Positions 7,733-16,432 of a DNA stretch of 64,000 bases are shown in pieces (position 1 is the stretch's first letter; each line of letters starts with the position of its first letter). Source of the stretch: Streptomyces xiaopingdaonensis (GTDB lineage Bacteria > Actinomycetota > Actinomycetes > Streptomycetales > Streptomycetaceae). Where the stretch lies: positions 26,607 through 90,606 of the forward strand of contig NZ_AJTQ01000276.1 of NCBI RefSeq assembly GCF_000262345.1, written 5' to 3'. The translations under genes and the position numbers were made by a program. The notes beneath the pieces were generated by a model. That model was not told the origin of the DNA. It did not search any database and worked only from the letters and a program-made list of their open reading frames with translations.

Positions 7733-9334
7733 TTGCGCAGCGTTCGCGACGCCGCCTTCGACGTCCTGCGGCAGCACGGCATGACCACGCTCTTCGGCAA
7801 CCCGGGCTCGACCGAGGTACCGCTCCTCACGGACCTGCCGCCCGACCTCCAGCTCGTACTGGCGCTCCACGAGGGCTCGGTGGTGGGCGCCGCCACCGGC
7901 TGGGCCCTCGTGCGGGACGAGCCGGCGCTCGCGCTGCTGCACACGACGGCAGGGCTCGGCAACGCGGTGGGGGCGCTCGCCACGGCGCGGGTCAACCGGG
8001 CGCCCGTCGTCGCCGTCGTGGGGCAGCAGGACCGGCGGCACCTCGCCCAGGAGCCGTTCCTTGCGGGCAAGTTGGAGGGCCTCGCGGGTGAGTACCCGCT
8101 GGGCGTGGAGACTCCGCCGAGGGCGCAGGACGTACCGGGGGCGCTCGCGCGCGCCGCGCACACGGCGCGGGTCGGGCGGGGCCCCGCGCTCGTCGTCGTC
8201 CCCTCGGGCGACTGGGCCGAGCCGGCCGAGGAGCTGCCGCTCCCCTCCCCCGCCGTGCTGCGCACCGCCGTCGACGCGGACGCCTCGGCCGCCGCCGAGT
8301 TGGCGGCGATGCTCGCACGTGCGGACTCGCCCGCGCTGCTCGTGGGCGCGGGCGCGGACCGTTCCGAGACGTGGGCGGCGCTCGTGGAGGTGGCGGAGCG
8401 ACTCGGATGCCCCGTCCTCCAGGAGCCGTTCGGCGCCCGCGCCGGGTTCCCGCAGGACCACCCGTGCTTCGCCGGGCACCTCCCCGCCGACCGCGGCCGG
8501 CTGCGCGAGGTGCTCGCCGCGTACGACCTCGTCGTCGCGGTGGGCGCTCCGTTGGTACGCCAATACCCCTACGAGGACGGGGCGTTGGCGCCTCCGGGCA
8601 CGCGTCTGGCCCTCGTCACGGACGACTTGGCCGAGGCCCGACGCTCCCCCGCCGCGGTCGCCTACCTCGCCCCGCTCTCGGAGTTCACCGCCGCGCTCGC
8701 CGCCGAACTCCCGGCGCGTACGGGCCCGTTGCCGCGTACGGCCGCACGCCCCGCGCCGCCCCCGCCGCCCCTCGAAGGGCACCCCCTGCACGCCCGGCAC
8801 GTGCTCTCGGCACTGGCGGAACGGCTGCCCGCGGAGACGGTGCTCGTCGAGGAGGCGCCTTCCGACCGCCCCGAACTCCACGCCCGCGTACCGGCGCGCG
8901 CCCCGTTCGGCTTCCTCAGCGCGGCGATGGGCGGCCTGGGCTTCGCGCTTCCCGCCGCGGTCGGCGTGCGGATGGGGGCGCCGCGGCGTCCCGTCGTCGC
9001 CGTCGTCGGGGACGGCTCCTCGCTCTACCAGATCCAGGCACTGTGGACCGCCGCGCACTACGGGGTCGGCGTCCTCGTCGTCGTCCTCGCCAACGGCGGC
9101 TACCGGGTGCTCGACCGGCTCGCCGAGCGCGAGGGAGGCGAACCGCCGTGGCCCTCGCTCCACGGCGTGGACGTCGCCGGCCTCGCCCGCTCGCTGGGGT
9201 GCGAGGCCCGCCGTGTCGGGGAACACGAGGCGCTGGAGCGCGAGTTGGACGCCTGCGTTCCCGAACTCGCCGGGCGTGCCGGCCCGTTGGTACTGGAGGT
9301 CGCCGTCGAGGCGGAGCGGGACTTCCGGCCCTGA
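7733..9334 (+). CDS. mdlC: ThDP-dependent 2-oxo acid decarboxylase, benzoylformate decarboxylase-like
   Basis: A 533-residue thiamine-diphosphate enzyme. The N-terminal domain carries NPGSTE (Ser26), HEGS with the cofactor-activating Glu47, and LLHTTAGLGN (His70). These match residue for residue the numbering of Pseudomonas putida benzoylformate decarboxylase. The C-terminal cofactor domain has VVGDGSSLYQIQALW and ends its metal site with NGGY. The second catalytic histidine (His281 in that enzyme) aligns with Tyr278, so the exact substrate is uncertain. It starts at TTG 7733 behind a GAGGGGAG site and forms an operon with the transporter. Confidence 0.82.
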   Translation: MRSVRDAAFDVLRQHGMTTLFGNPGSTEVPLLTDLPPDLQLVLALHEGSVVGAATGWALVRDEPALALLHTTAGLGNAVGALATARVNRAPVVAVVGQQDRRHLAQEPFLAGKLEGLAGEYPLGVETPPRAQDVPGALARAAHTARVGRGPALVVVPSGDWAEPAEELPLPSPAVLRTAVDADASAAAELAAMLARADSPALLVGAGADRSETWAALVEVAERLGCPVLQEPFGARAGFPQDHPCFAGHLPADRGRLREVLAAYDLVVAVGAPLVRQYPYEDGALAPPGTRLALVTDDLAEARRSPAAVAYLAPLSEFTAALAAELPARTGPLPRTAARPAPPPPPLEGHPLHARHVLSALAERLPAETVLVEEAPSDRPELHARVPARAPFGFLSAAMGGLGFALPAAVGVRMGAPRRPVVAVVGDGSSLYQIQALWTAAHYGVGVLVVVLANGGYRVLDRLAEREGGEPPWPSLHGVDVAGLARSLGCEARRVGEHEALERELDACVPELAGRAGPLVLEVAVEAERDFRP

Positions 9335-9356
9335 CGACCGGTCCCCGCCGGCCCCG

Positions 9357-10130
9357 CTACGCGGGCGTCAGGGGGCGTCCGGCCTCGACGCCCTCCAACT
9401 CGACGCGGGCGGCGACCGGTTGCGGCACGCGCGACGGGAGCGGCCGCGCCGCCGTGTGCAGCGGCCGGGCGACGGCGAGGAGCAGGGCGATCTGCGCGCA
9501 GAGGAGGAGGCGTTGGACGATGCCGCGCTCGGGGAACCAGGAGAGCACCTCGGCCGCCGCCGAGGCGGGCCAGAGCACCCGCACGTGGGCGACGGCGAAG
9601 ACCGCGATACCCAGCCAGGTGACGACCGCCCACCCGGTGAGGCGCCGCCCGGTGTGCTCCCACCCGCCCGTTCCGCGCAACCGCCGAGCGAGCAGCGCCC
9701 CGGCCACCGCGAGGGCGGCGAAGGCGGTGCCGGCCGCGTACCTGTGGATGAACCCCGTCGCCGTGTGCGGGGTTTCGGGGTCGGTGGGGAAGAGCGCGGT
9801 GGCGGTGAAGGCGGCGACGCTCACCGCGAGCGCGGCGTGGAGGAGCGGCGTGCGCGCCGCCGGCAGCAGCCGCGCCAGCGAGGCGTCGAGCGCCCCGACG
9901 GCGACCGCCATGGCGAGGACGGCGGCCGTGAAGAAGCCGGCCGTGACCGGGGTGAGCGCATAGCTGCTGAGGACGTCGTGGAGCGGCGAGTACCCGGGGT
10001 GCAGATGGAGCGCGCCCATCAGGAGCAGCGCCGCGACCGGCGCGGCGAGCGCGAGACGCGTCGGGCCGTGGGCCGCCCGCGGGTCCGGGCACGGGTGTGC
10101 GGAAGGGCGCAGCTCGGCACCGTCGCTCAT
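9357..10130 (-). CDS. DUF998-type integral membrane protein
   Basis: A 257-residue protein with about six hydrophobic helices, a histidine-rich first loop (HLHPGYSPLHD) and a conserved FIHRYAAG stretch typical of DUF998 proteins, whose function is unknown. The ATG at 10130 is followed by a polar N-terminus and a first helix at about 27-42. It is convergent with the decarboxylase gene. A 7-bp inverted repeat with an 11-bp spacer lies just upstream of its start, suggesting a dedicated repressor site. Confidence 0.75.
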   Translation of the reverse strand: MSDGAELRPSAHPCPDPRAAHGPTRLALAAPVAALLLMGALHLHPGYSPLHDVLSSYALTPVTAGFFTAAVLAMAVAVGALDASLARLLPAARTPLLHAALAVSVAAFTATALFPTDPETPHTATGFIHRYAAGTAFAALAVAGALLARRLRGTGGWEHTGRRLTGWAVVTWLGIAVFAVAHVRVLWPASAAAEVLSWFPERGIVQRLLLCAQIALLLAVARPLHTAARPLPSRVPQPVAARVELEGVEAGRPLTPA

Positions 10131-10143
10131 GGGCTCTCCCCTG

Positions 10144-10168
10144 GTGGAAGTATCGTGGAGGCTTCCAC
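10144..10168. promoter_or_regulatory. inverted repeat upstream of DUF998 gene, operator candidate
   Basis: GTGGAAG (10144-10150) and CTTCCAC (10162-10168) are perfect arms around an 11-bp spacer, 14 bp upstream of the DUF998 start. Position and size suit a dimeric repressor. No cognate regulator gene is adjacent. Confidence 0.4.
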
Positions 10169-10225
10169 TCTCGGCCGGCCGGGGTGCCCGCTGCGATGGT
10201 GTGACCATGCCTTGTGGAGCTGGTG

Positions 10226-10321
10226 CCGGCCCCACCCCTAGGGGTGGGGCCGGACGCCGCGCGGTGGTGCGAGTACCACCGCACGTTCCCCGCCGCCCGG
10301 CCGTGCGGTGGCCGGGGCGGC
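10226..10321 (-). terminator. tandem hairpins downstream of the PQQ dehydrogenase gene
   Basis: Three strong stem-loops lie in a row. First is a perfect 28-bp palindrome at 10226-10253, centred on CTAG. Second is GCGGTGGT / ACCACCGC at 10261-10268 and 10275-10282. Third is a GC-rich imperfect stem at about 10289-10321. They directly follow the leftward-reading dehydrogenase gene, so they most likely terminate its transcript. No U-tract is present, which is common in Streptomyces. Confidence 0.6.
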
Positions 10322-10324
10322 GGC

Positions 10325-11518
10325 TCAGCCTTCGGTGCCCGCCTCCTCGAAGCCGACGGCGTAGAGCCCGCCGGACTCGGTGACGACGTACTGCTCCCCG
10401 TCTTCGGAGGTGCCCAACGCCGTGGGGGATTCGGGCAGTTCGCCGATCGTGGCGCTCTCGTACCCCTCGGAGGTCTCGCGGACGGCGAAGGCCGTGGCCG
10501 AGCAGTAGTCGGTGGCGAGGTAGACGCCGTCGGCGAGGTCCGCGTACTGCTCGCCGCGGTAGACGTGGCCGCCGATGACGGCGCAGCCGTCCTCGTTGGT
10601 GGCGTAGGTGAAGACGGGGTCGACGTACTCCTCGCCGTCGCGGCAGCGCGTCTCGTCGTAGACCTCGGTGCCCTCGTAGCAGGACCAGCCGAGGTTCGCG
10701 CCCGCCTGGTCCGCGGCGAGGTGGTCGACCTCCTCCCAGGCGTTCTGCCCGACGTCGCCGATCCACAGCGAGTCGTCCGCTGCGTCGAGGGAGAACTTCC
10801 ATGGGTTCCGCAGGCCGTACGTCCAGATCTCCGAGCGGGCCTCGGAGTCGTCGACGAAGGGGTTGCCCTCCGGCACGCAGTAGGGCTGCTCGCCGCACTG
10901 CTGCGAGGGGTCGATGCGCAGGATCTTGCCGAGGAGCGTGTCGGTGGACTGCGCGTTGTCGTCCGGGTCGCCGGCCATGCCGCCGTCGCCGATGCCCCAG
11001 TAGAGCAACCCTGCGCTGTCGAAGGCGAGTTGGCCGCCGTTGTGGTTGGCGGCGAGGTGCTCGTGCTGGAGCAGCACCTCGTGGCTGTCGTCGTCGAGTC
11101 CGTGCCTGGCGAGGGTGACGGCGCCGTCCTCGACGGCCGTGTAGGCGACGTAGACCTCGTGGGTCTCGGCGAAGTCGGGGCCCGTGGCGACGCCGAGGAG
11201 GCCCCGTTCGCTGCTCTCTGAGGTGACCAAGTCGCTGATGTCCAGGAGGGGTTGCTCGGCGAGTCCGGTGTCGGGGTGGTAGCTGCGGACCGTTCCCTTC
11301 TTCTCGGTGACGAGGAGGTCTCCGCTGCCGTCGCCGGCTCCCGTGAGCGCCGTCGGGAAGTCGAGGCCCGAGGCGGCCTCCGTCGCCGTGGCGTTCAGGG
11401 AGTCCAACGGTACGTCAGCGGCGGCCGGTTGGGCCTGCGCCGTGAAGCCCGCGGCGACGAGGGCCGCGGCCGCGCCGAGGGTGAGCAGAGACCTGCCGGT
11501 GCGATGGTGCCGTGGCAT
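10325..11518 (-). CDS. secreted PQQ-dependent sugar dehydrogenase-like protein
   Basis: A 397-residue exported protein of the soluble glucose/sorbosone dehydrogenase beta-propeller family, which oxidises sugars using PQQ. A signal peptide covers about residues 1-36 (charged start, hydrophobic core, AQAQPAAA). Blade motifs include ERGLLGVATGPDF, NHNGGQLAF (carrying the catalytic His of the family), GDVGQNAWEE and GGHVYRG. The ATG at 11518 has a GGAG site 7 bp upstream. An in-frame ATG at 11548 is less likely. Transcription probably ends at the tandem hairpins to the left. Confidence 0.85.
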   Translation of the reverse strand: MPRHHRTGRSLLTLGAAAALVAAGFTAQAQPAAADVPLDSLNATATEAASGLDFPTALTGAGDGSGDLLVTEKKGTVRSYHPDTGLAEQPLLDISDLVTSESSERGLLGVATGPDFAETHEVYVAYTAVEDGAVTLARHGLDDDSHEVLLQHEHLAANHNGGQLAFDSAGLLYWGIGDGGMAGDPDDNAQSTDTLLGKILRIDPSQQCGEQPYCVPEGNPFVDDSEARSEIWTYGLRNPWKFSLDAADDSLWIGDVGQNAWEEVDHLAADQAGANLGWSCYEGTEVYDETRCRDGEEYVDPVFTYATNEDGCAVIGGHVYRGEQYADLADGVYLATDYCSATAFAVRETSEGYESATIGELPESPTALGTSEDGEQYVVTESGGLYAVGFEEAGTEG

Positions 11519-11765
11519 AGCGACTCCAGGGTGGGGGTGCGTTCTCATGACACGTGCACTGCAGAGGTCGCGGTGTGGCGGAAGGGGACCGACGTGAGGG
11601 CGGCCACCCGTGCGACACCGGACGTGACGGGGGACGCTAGTCGCTGCTCCCGTGTCGCACCAGGGCGAGAACACGCCGCGCGGCGCCGGGCCGCGGCGCG
11701 TTTCGCTTCGTCGGCGAACGGCTCCGAGCACGGCGCGGCACGCAGCCGCGGACTACGCCCGGAGC

Positions 11766-12378
11766 AGCCCGCGGCCCCCACTGCCACCCGTGCTCCGGCG
11801 CTGGCGGAGCACGGGTGCGGCGGCGCTCCCGGTCGCCCTGGCAGAACTCCACCGTTTCCGGACGCAGCGTGCGGAGGGTCCGGTCGGGGGGACGGGGTCC
11901 GGGGCCTCCGAGGTGAGGGCGTGCGGCTGGCGGCCCAGCAGCGCCTCGGCGCGGGTTCCGTCGTTGCGCCCGCGGCTGGTCCGCGCACTCCGTTCGGCGC
12001 CGGCAGAGGCCACGGGGCCGCGCAGGCGCACGTGTCGGGCGAGTCGGAGCCGGTGACAGGAGAGCGCGGCGAAGGGGCGGCCGTCGACCTTGGGCCTGCG
12101 CGCCGAGGTGGCGAACTGCCGACCCTCCTCGTCGGCGTCCGCGAGGATCAACTCCCGGCTCGACGGCCTGTCTTCGGGCCGGCCGTGGCGAGCGTCATGG
12201 CGTGCGGCTCCTCGACGCCGGCGTCGACTGCCGCGTGGAGCCACTCGGTGAAGAGTCCCAGCGGCGAGGCCGGCGCCGACGAGGCGTCGAAGGAGAGTTC
12301 GCCCTCGGAGACCGGCAATGCGCGGACAACATCGCGCAGTCGGGTCACGGTCTCTGCCTCGTCCCACCGGACACGCAA
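11766..12378 (-). pseudogene. pyridoxamine 5'-phosphate oxidase-like gene, frameshifted remnant
   Basis: Pieces of a PNPOx-type flavoprotein occur in three reading frames on one strand. The N-terminal part (start 12378) reads PLGLFTEWLHAAVDAGVEEP then HAMTLATAG. After a shift near 12170 the frame continues DRPSSRELILADADEEG, FATSARRPK and LARHVRLRGPV. After a second break and internal loss, the C-terminal signature MEFCQGDRERRRT followed by EHGWQW appears at about 11852-11766. Intact homologues read these as one protein of about 210 residues. A 13-bp-arm hairpin now sits in the C-terminal part. The gene is dead or at least unable to make the full protein. Confidence 0.75.
11785..11817. repeat. 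perfect 13-bp-arm hairpin inside the PNPOx remnant
   Basis: CACCCGTGCTCCG (11785-11797) and CGGAGCACGGGTG (11805-11817) pair perfectly around a 7-nt loop. It lies within the decayed C-terminal coding segment, where intact homologues have no such symmetry. It may act as a terminator or be an inserted or expanded element. Confidence 0.6.
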
Positions 12379-12391
12379 GACTGCACGCGGC

Positions 12392-12805
12392 TCAGGTGCG
12401 GTGCTCCTCCACGCCGAGGCCGAGCGCCTCCGCCACCTCCTGGGTGTTGCGGTACGTACGCCCGACGGGCAACTGCGCGGCGAACTCCAGCAGCGCGTCG
12501 GGGGCGTGGTTGCCGCGGAGCGTGCCGAGGAGCTGCTCGCGGTCGGCCGGGTAGGCGCCCGTGCCGAGAAAGCGGGCGAGGTCGTAGCGGACGGCGACGT
12601 CCTCGGGCGTCATGCCGGGAGGCGCACCGCCGGTGCGGATGGCGTTGGGCACCTGGTCGGCGTCCGGCTGGTCCTCGCCCGAGGGCTCCGGCTCGCGCTC
12701 CTCCTGCATCCGCGTCGAGCGGTTCGCCTGCATCTCGTTGCGGAGTTCCCGCTTGTACTGGTCGTCGCGGAGCTGGCTGGTCTTGTCCGAGCCCTGCTCG
12801 CTCAT
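12392..12805 (-). CDS. DUF2795 domain protein
   Basis: A 137-residue hydrophilic protein. The N-terminal half (1-65) is charged and low complexity. The C-terminal half matches the DUF2795 fold, with YDLARFLGTGAYPADREQLL and LLEFAAQLPVGRTYRNTQEV. Such proteins are common in actinomycetes and their role is unknown. The stop lies 14 bp from the start of the PNPOx remnant, so the two were probably once co-transcribed. Confidence 0.8.
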   Translation of the reverse strand: MSEQGSDKTSQLRDDQYKRELRNEMQANRSTRMQEEREPEPSGEDQPDADQVPNAIRTGGAPPGMTPEDVAVRYDLARFLGTGAYPADREQLLGTLRGNHAPDALLEFAAQLPVGRTYRNTQEVAEALGLGVEEHRT

Positions 12806-13012
12806 GGCGTCCTCCCTTTCCGCGCGTGCACCCCGTCCGCACCTCGGGCGGTCACGGGCTGCACGTGTCGAGGCACGTCCCGGCGGGTTGCCCGTCGCAG
12901 CCGGTGCAAACGTGGCCGCCGCCTGCGGGCGCCGCTACCCGGTTGGCGCGCTGCGGGTGCGCCGCGTGCGGCGGCTGCCTAGCGTCGTTGCGGAGTCCGG
13001 AAGGAGCCTGGG

Positions 13013-14392
13013 ATGGCGCTGCACCACGTGACCTGCGATCGGGACGAAGCATTCGACGACATCTACGGCATGTCCCTCAGCGACCGCGCGCTGCCGAAGT
13101 TCCGGATGCCCGAGCACAGCTCCTTCCCCGCCGCCGTCTACTCCCTCGTCCGGGACGAGCTGGCGCTCGACGGGAACTCCGCGCAGAACCTCGCCACCTT
13201 CTGCACGACGTGGTCCGAGCCCGAGGTGCACCGCCTCATGGGCGAGTGCATCGACAAGAACATGATCGACAAGGACGAGTACCCGCAGACCGCGGAGATC
13301 GAGTCCCGCTGCGTCCACCTCCTCGCCGACCTGTGGCACAGCCCGGCGGGCGAGTCCACGATGGGCTGCTCCACGACGGGCTCCAGCGAGGCGGCGATGC
13401 TCGGCGGGCTGGCGCTCAAGTGGCGCTGGCGGCAGCGGCGTCGGGCCGAGGGGAAGCCGGCCGACCGCCCGAACCTCGTCTGCGGCCCCGTGCAGGTGTG
13501 CTGGGAGAAGTTCGCGCGCTACTTCGACGTGGAGCTCCGGCAGGTGCCGCTGGAGCCGGACGCCACCGGGCTCCGCGCGCACCAGCTCCGGGGGTACGTC
13601 GACGAGAACACCATCGGTGTCGTGGCGATCCTGGGGATCACCTTCACCTGCGACTACGAGCCCGTCGCGGAGATCGCCGACGCGCTCGACGCGATCGAGC
13701 GCGACACCGGGCTCGACGTCCCCCTCCACGTCGACGCGGCGAGCGGCGGCTTCGTCGCACCGTTCCGCGACCCCGACCTGGTGTGGGACTTCCGCGTGAA
13801 GCGGGTCGCCTCGATCAACGCGTCGGGGCACAAGTACGGCATGGCGCCGCTCGGCGTGGGGTGGGTCGTGTGGCGCAGGGCCGAGCTGCTCCCCGAGGAC
13901 CTCGTCTTCCGCGTCGACTACCTCGGCGGCGACATGCCGACCTTCGCGCTCAACTTCTCCCGGCCGGGCGGAGAAATCGTCGCGCAGTACTACACCTTGC
14001 TGCGGCTCGGCCGGGAGGGCTACCGGAAGGTGCTCACCCAGTGCGCCGACAGCGCGCGGGCGCTCGCCGAACAGGTCCGCACCATGGGCCCGTTCACCCT
14101 CCTCCACGACGGCTCCACCGCCCTGCCCGCGGTCACCTGGCGCCTCAGCGAACCCGACTCGGCCGGCTTCACCCTCTACGACGTCTCCGAGCAACTGCGG
14201 CTGCGCGGCTGGCAGGTCCCGGCGTACCCGCTGCCCGCGCACCGGGACGGCACCGTGGTGCAGCGGGTGCTCGTCCGCCACGGGACGGCGCACGACACCG
14301 TGCTGCTGCTCGCGCGGGACCTCCGGCAGGCCGTCGAGCGGCTCCGGAGCGGCCGCACCGACGCGCTCGCGCAGCCGAGCTTCCACCACTGA
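13013..14392 (+). CDS. gadB: glutamate decarboxylase
   Basis: A 459-residue PLP enzyme that converts glutamate to GABA and CO2, used in acid resistance and the GABA shunt. Group II decarboxylase features are in order: STMGCSTTGSSEAAMLGG (PLP phosphate region), HVDAASGGFVAPF (cofactor Asp) and the Schiff-base lysine in SGHKYG (Lys274). Its length matches E. coli GadB. An AAGGAG site 12 bp upstream sets the ATG, and TAGCGT at 12980-12985 is a plausible -10 element. The matching succinate-semialdehyde dehydrogenase lies 19 kb away. No GABA transaminase or antiporter is adjacent. Confidence 0.93.
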   Translation: MALHHVTCDRDEAFDDIYGMSLSDRALPKFRMPEHSSFPAAVYSLVRDELALDGNSAQNLATFCTTWSEPEVHRLMGECIDKNMIDKDEYPQTAEIESRCVHLLADLWHSPAGESTMGCSTTGSSEAAMLGGLALKWRWRQRRRAEGKPADRPNLVCGPVQVCWEKFARYFDVELRQVPLEPDATGLRAHQLRGYVDENTIGVVAILGITFTCDYEPVAEIADALDAIERDTGLDVPLHVDAASGGFVAPFRDPDLVWDFRVKRVASINASGHKYGMAPLGVGWVVWRRAELLPEDLVFRVDYLGGDMPTFALNFSRPGGEIVAQYYTLLRLGREGYRKVLTQCADSARALAEQVRTMGPFTLLHDGSTALPAVTWRLSEPDSAGFTLYDVSEQLRLRGWQVPAYPLPAHRDGTVVQRVLVRHGTAHDTVLLLARDLRQAVERLRSGRTDALAQPSFHH

Positions 14393-14448
14393 CCGCCGCC
14401 CGCGCCGACCGCGTACGAAGCGCCGGCCGCGGATCGAGAGGCCGCTCC

Positions 14449-15177
14449 ATGACCACGGAAACCGTGACGCCGCATCCGCCGGAACGCGTCGACAGGCCGC
14501 TGCTCACCCAGTCGTGGCTCGACCTCACCTTCGTCCACTGGCAGGTCGGCCCCGGGGACGTCGCGCCGCTCCTGCCGGCCGGGATCGTCCCCGACACCTT
14601 CGACGGCAGCGCGCACGTCGGGCTCGTCGCGTTCCGCATGCACGGTACGGGGCCGCTGCGGCTGCCGGGGGTGCCGTACCTCGGAAGCTTCGCCGAGACC
14701 AACGTGCGGCTGTACTCCGTCGATGCGCAGGGCCGCCGCGGGGTGGTCTTCCGCTCCCTCGACGCCGCCCGCCTGGTCCCCGCTGCGCTGGGCCGGCTCT
14801 CCTTCGGGCTGCCGTACTCCTGGTCCCGGATGGCGGTCGAGAGGGAGCGCGACAGGGTCGCCTACACCTTGGCGCGCCGGGCGCCCCGGCGCGGCGTGCG
14901 GAGCAGGATCGAGGTGCGGATCGGCGAACCGCTGGACGAGCCGGGCGAGTTGGAGCACTTCCTGACGGCGCGCTGGGCGTTGCACAGCAGGGTGTTCGGG
15001 CGTACGGCACGCCTGCCGACCACGCACCCGCGCTGGCGGCTGCACCGTGCGGAGCTGTCGCGGTGCGAGGGCGACCTGCTCAGGGCGGCCGGGCTGCCCG
15101 AGCCGGCGGGCGAGCCCGTGAGCGTCCTCCACTCCCCGGGGGTTCGCGTCCGCTTCGGCCGCCCCAGGCGGGTCTGA
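14449..15177 (+). CDS. DUF2071 family protein (YqjF-like)
   Basis: A 242-residue protein with the DUF2071 layout, an acetoacetate-decarboxylase-like fold of unknown activity. Recognisable stretches are LTQSWLDLTFVHWQV, YLGSFAETNVRLYSV and RGVVFRSLDAARLV. It begins 57 bp after the glutamate decarboxylase stop on the same strand and may share its transcript. The ATG at 14449 is the first sensible start. Confidence 0.82.
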   Translation: MTTETVTPHPPERVDRPLLTQSWLDLTFVHWQVGPGDVAPLLPAGIVPDTFDGSAHVGLVAFRMHGTGPLRLPGVPYLGSFAETNVRLYSVDAQGRRGVVFRSLDAARLVPAALGRLSFGLPYSWSRMAVERERDRVAYTLARRAPRRGVRSRIEVRIGEPLDEPGELEHFLTARWALHSRVFGRTARLPTTHPRWRLHRAELSRCEGDLLRAAGLPEPAGEPVSVLHSPGVRVRFGRPRRV

Positions 15178-15235
15178 GCCGCCGGAGCGTGCCGCGTACA
15201 TCGTTGGACAGTGCGCATCGACGTCACCCGGTCGG

Positions 15236-16279
15236 CTAGTCGGCCGCGGCCCCGCGGGTGCTCTCCCGCTCCACGAGGGTGAAGCCGGGCTGGAGCAGCC
15301 GCGAGCCACCGGGGCCTGCGGCGCCGCTCGCGGGCACGTCGGCCTGCGCGATCCGGTCGACGAGCGAGCCGACCGCCAACCTGGCTATCGCCTGCTTGTC
15401 CGGCGCGACGGTGGTCAACGTGACCGCGCCGTAGCGCCCTTCGGTCAGGCCGTCGAAGCCGACGACCGCGACGTCCTCCGGCACCCGCAGCCCCCGCTCG
15501 GCCATCACCCGCATCGCCCCGATGGCGACGAGGTCGTTGTAGGCGAAGACGGCGTCCGGCGTCCGCCCCGCGTCGAGGAGCGCCGCCATCGCCGCGGCTC
15601 CGTCCGCCCTGTCCCAGCCCTCGACGGCGCCGATCAACGCGTCGTCGGCCGGCACTCCCGAATCCGCCAACTCCGCACGCCAGCCGAGGAGTCGAAGGTG
15701 CGCGGGCCGGCTCGGGCGGTCGTCGCGGGCGCCGAGGAAGGCGATGCGCCGGCGGCCGAGGTCGAGGAGGTGGCGTACGGCGGCGCGGGCCGCTGCGATG
15801 TTGTCGATGGCGACGTGGTCGTAGGGGAGGTCGTAGCGGCGTTCGCCGATGAGCACCAGGGGTGCTTTTTCCGTACGCTGGGCGAGGTCCTCGGGCTCCA
15901 GTTCCAGCGGGTTGAGGATGAGGCCGTCGATCACCCTGGCGCGGAAGCCGCGGGTGACGAGGAGTTCGCGCTCCCTGCAGCCCTGGGTGTGGTCGAGGAG
16001 GACGGTGTAGTCGTGCTCCGCCGCCGCGTCGATCACGGCGCCGGCGAGCTCGGCGAAGTACGGGTTGCCGAGCTCCGGTACCGCGAGGGCGAGGATGCCG
16101 GTGCGGCCCTTGCGCAGGTGGCGGGCGGTGACGTTGGGGCGGTAGCCGAGGTCGTCGATGGCCTGCTGGACCCTTTCGCGGGTGGCGGGCGTGACGTGGA
16201 GACGGTTGTTGACCACGTTGGAAACCGTCTTGATCGACACACCGGCGCGCGCCGCGACGTCCTTGAGACCCACGCTCAC
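15236..16279 (-). CDS. LacI-family transcriptional regulator
   Basis: A 347-residue repressor. The N-terminal helix-turn-helix reads LKDVAARAGVSIKTVSNVVN, with the hinge helix NVTARHLRKGRTG, and is followed by a periplasmic-binding-protein-like sensor with ERRYDLPYDHVAIDN and VFAYNDLVAIGAMRV. The GTG at 16279 is chosen because GGAGG (complement of 16287-16291) sits 7 bp upstream. An ATG at 16303 would add eight residues. It faces the glycosidase gene, so it most likely represses that gene until the matching sugar appears. Confidence 0.88.
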   Translation of the reverse strand: MSVGLKDVAARAGVSIKTVSNVVNNRLHVTPATRERVQQAIDDLGYRPNVTARHLRKGRTGILALAVPELGNPYFAELAGAVIDAAAEHDYTVLLDHTQGCRERELLVTRGFRARVIDGLILNPLELEPEDLAQRTEKAPLVLIGERRYDLPYDHVAIDNIAAARAAVRHLLDLGRRRIAFLGARDDRPSRPAHLRLLGWRAELADSGVPADDALIGAVEGWDRADGAAAMAALLDAGRTPDAVFAYNDLVAIGAMRVMAERGLRVPEDVAVVGFDGLTEGRYGAVTLTTVAPDKQAIARLAVGSLVDRIAQADVPASGAAGPGGSRLLQPGFTLVERESTRGAAAD

Positions 16280-16297
16280 CCGGACCCCTCCCCCTGT

Positions 16298-16314
16298 TGT
16301 CATGGACCTGGACA
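16298..16314. promoter_or_regulatory. 17-bp imperfect palindrome between LacI and glycosidase genes
   Basis: TGTCATGG and CCTGGACA form half-sites with 6 of 8 positions symmetric around one base. The site lies in the divergent spacer about 20 bp upstream of the LacI start. A second small inverted repeat, GCACG / CGTGC, follows at about 16317-16331. Either could be the operator. Neither has the central CpG usual for LacI sites. Confidence 0.3.
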
Positions 16315-16432
16315 CGGCACGGGAGGCGTGCTGAGATGCCAACTGCCCCTGTTTTTCTCACGTTATACGAGACGGACCGCACCCGGGGCAGCACTGCGAC
16401 CGCCCGACTCCCCCCCTCCCCTCGGAGGTACC

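Noticed and set aside
15698..16432. Upstream extension of the GH2 ORF over the LacI gene
   Set aside because: It lies antisense to a clear LacI coding region, and a signal peptide with a good ribosome-binding site begins at 16433.
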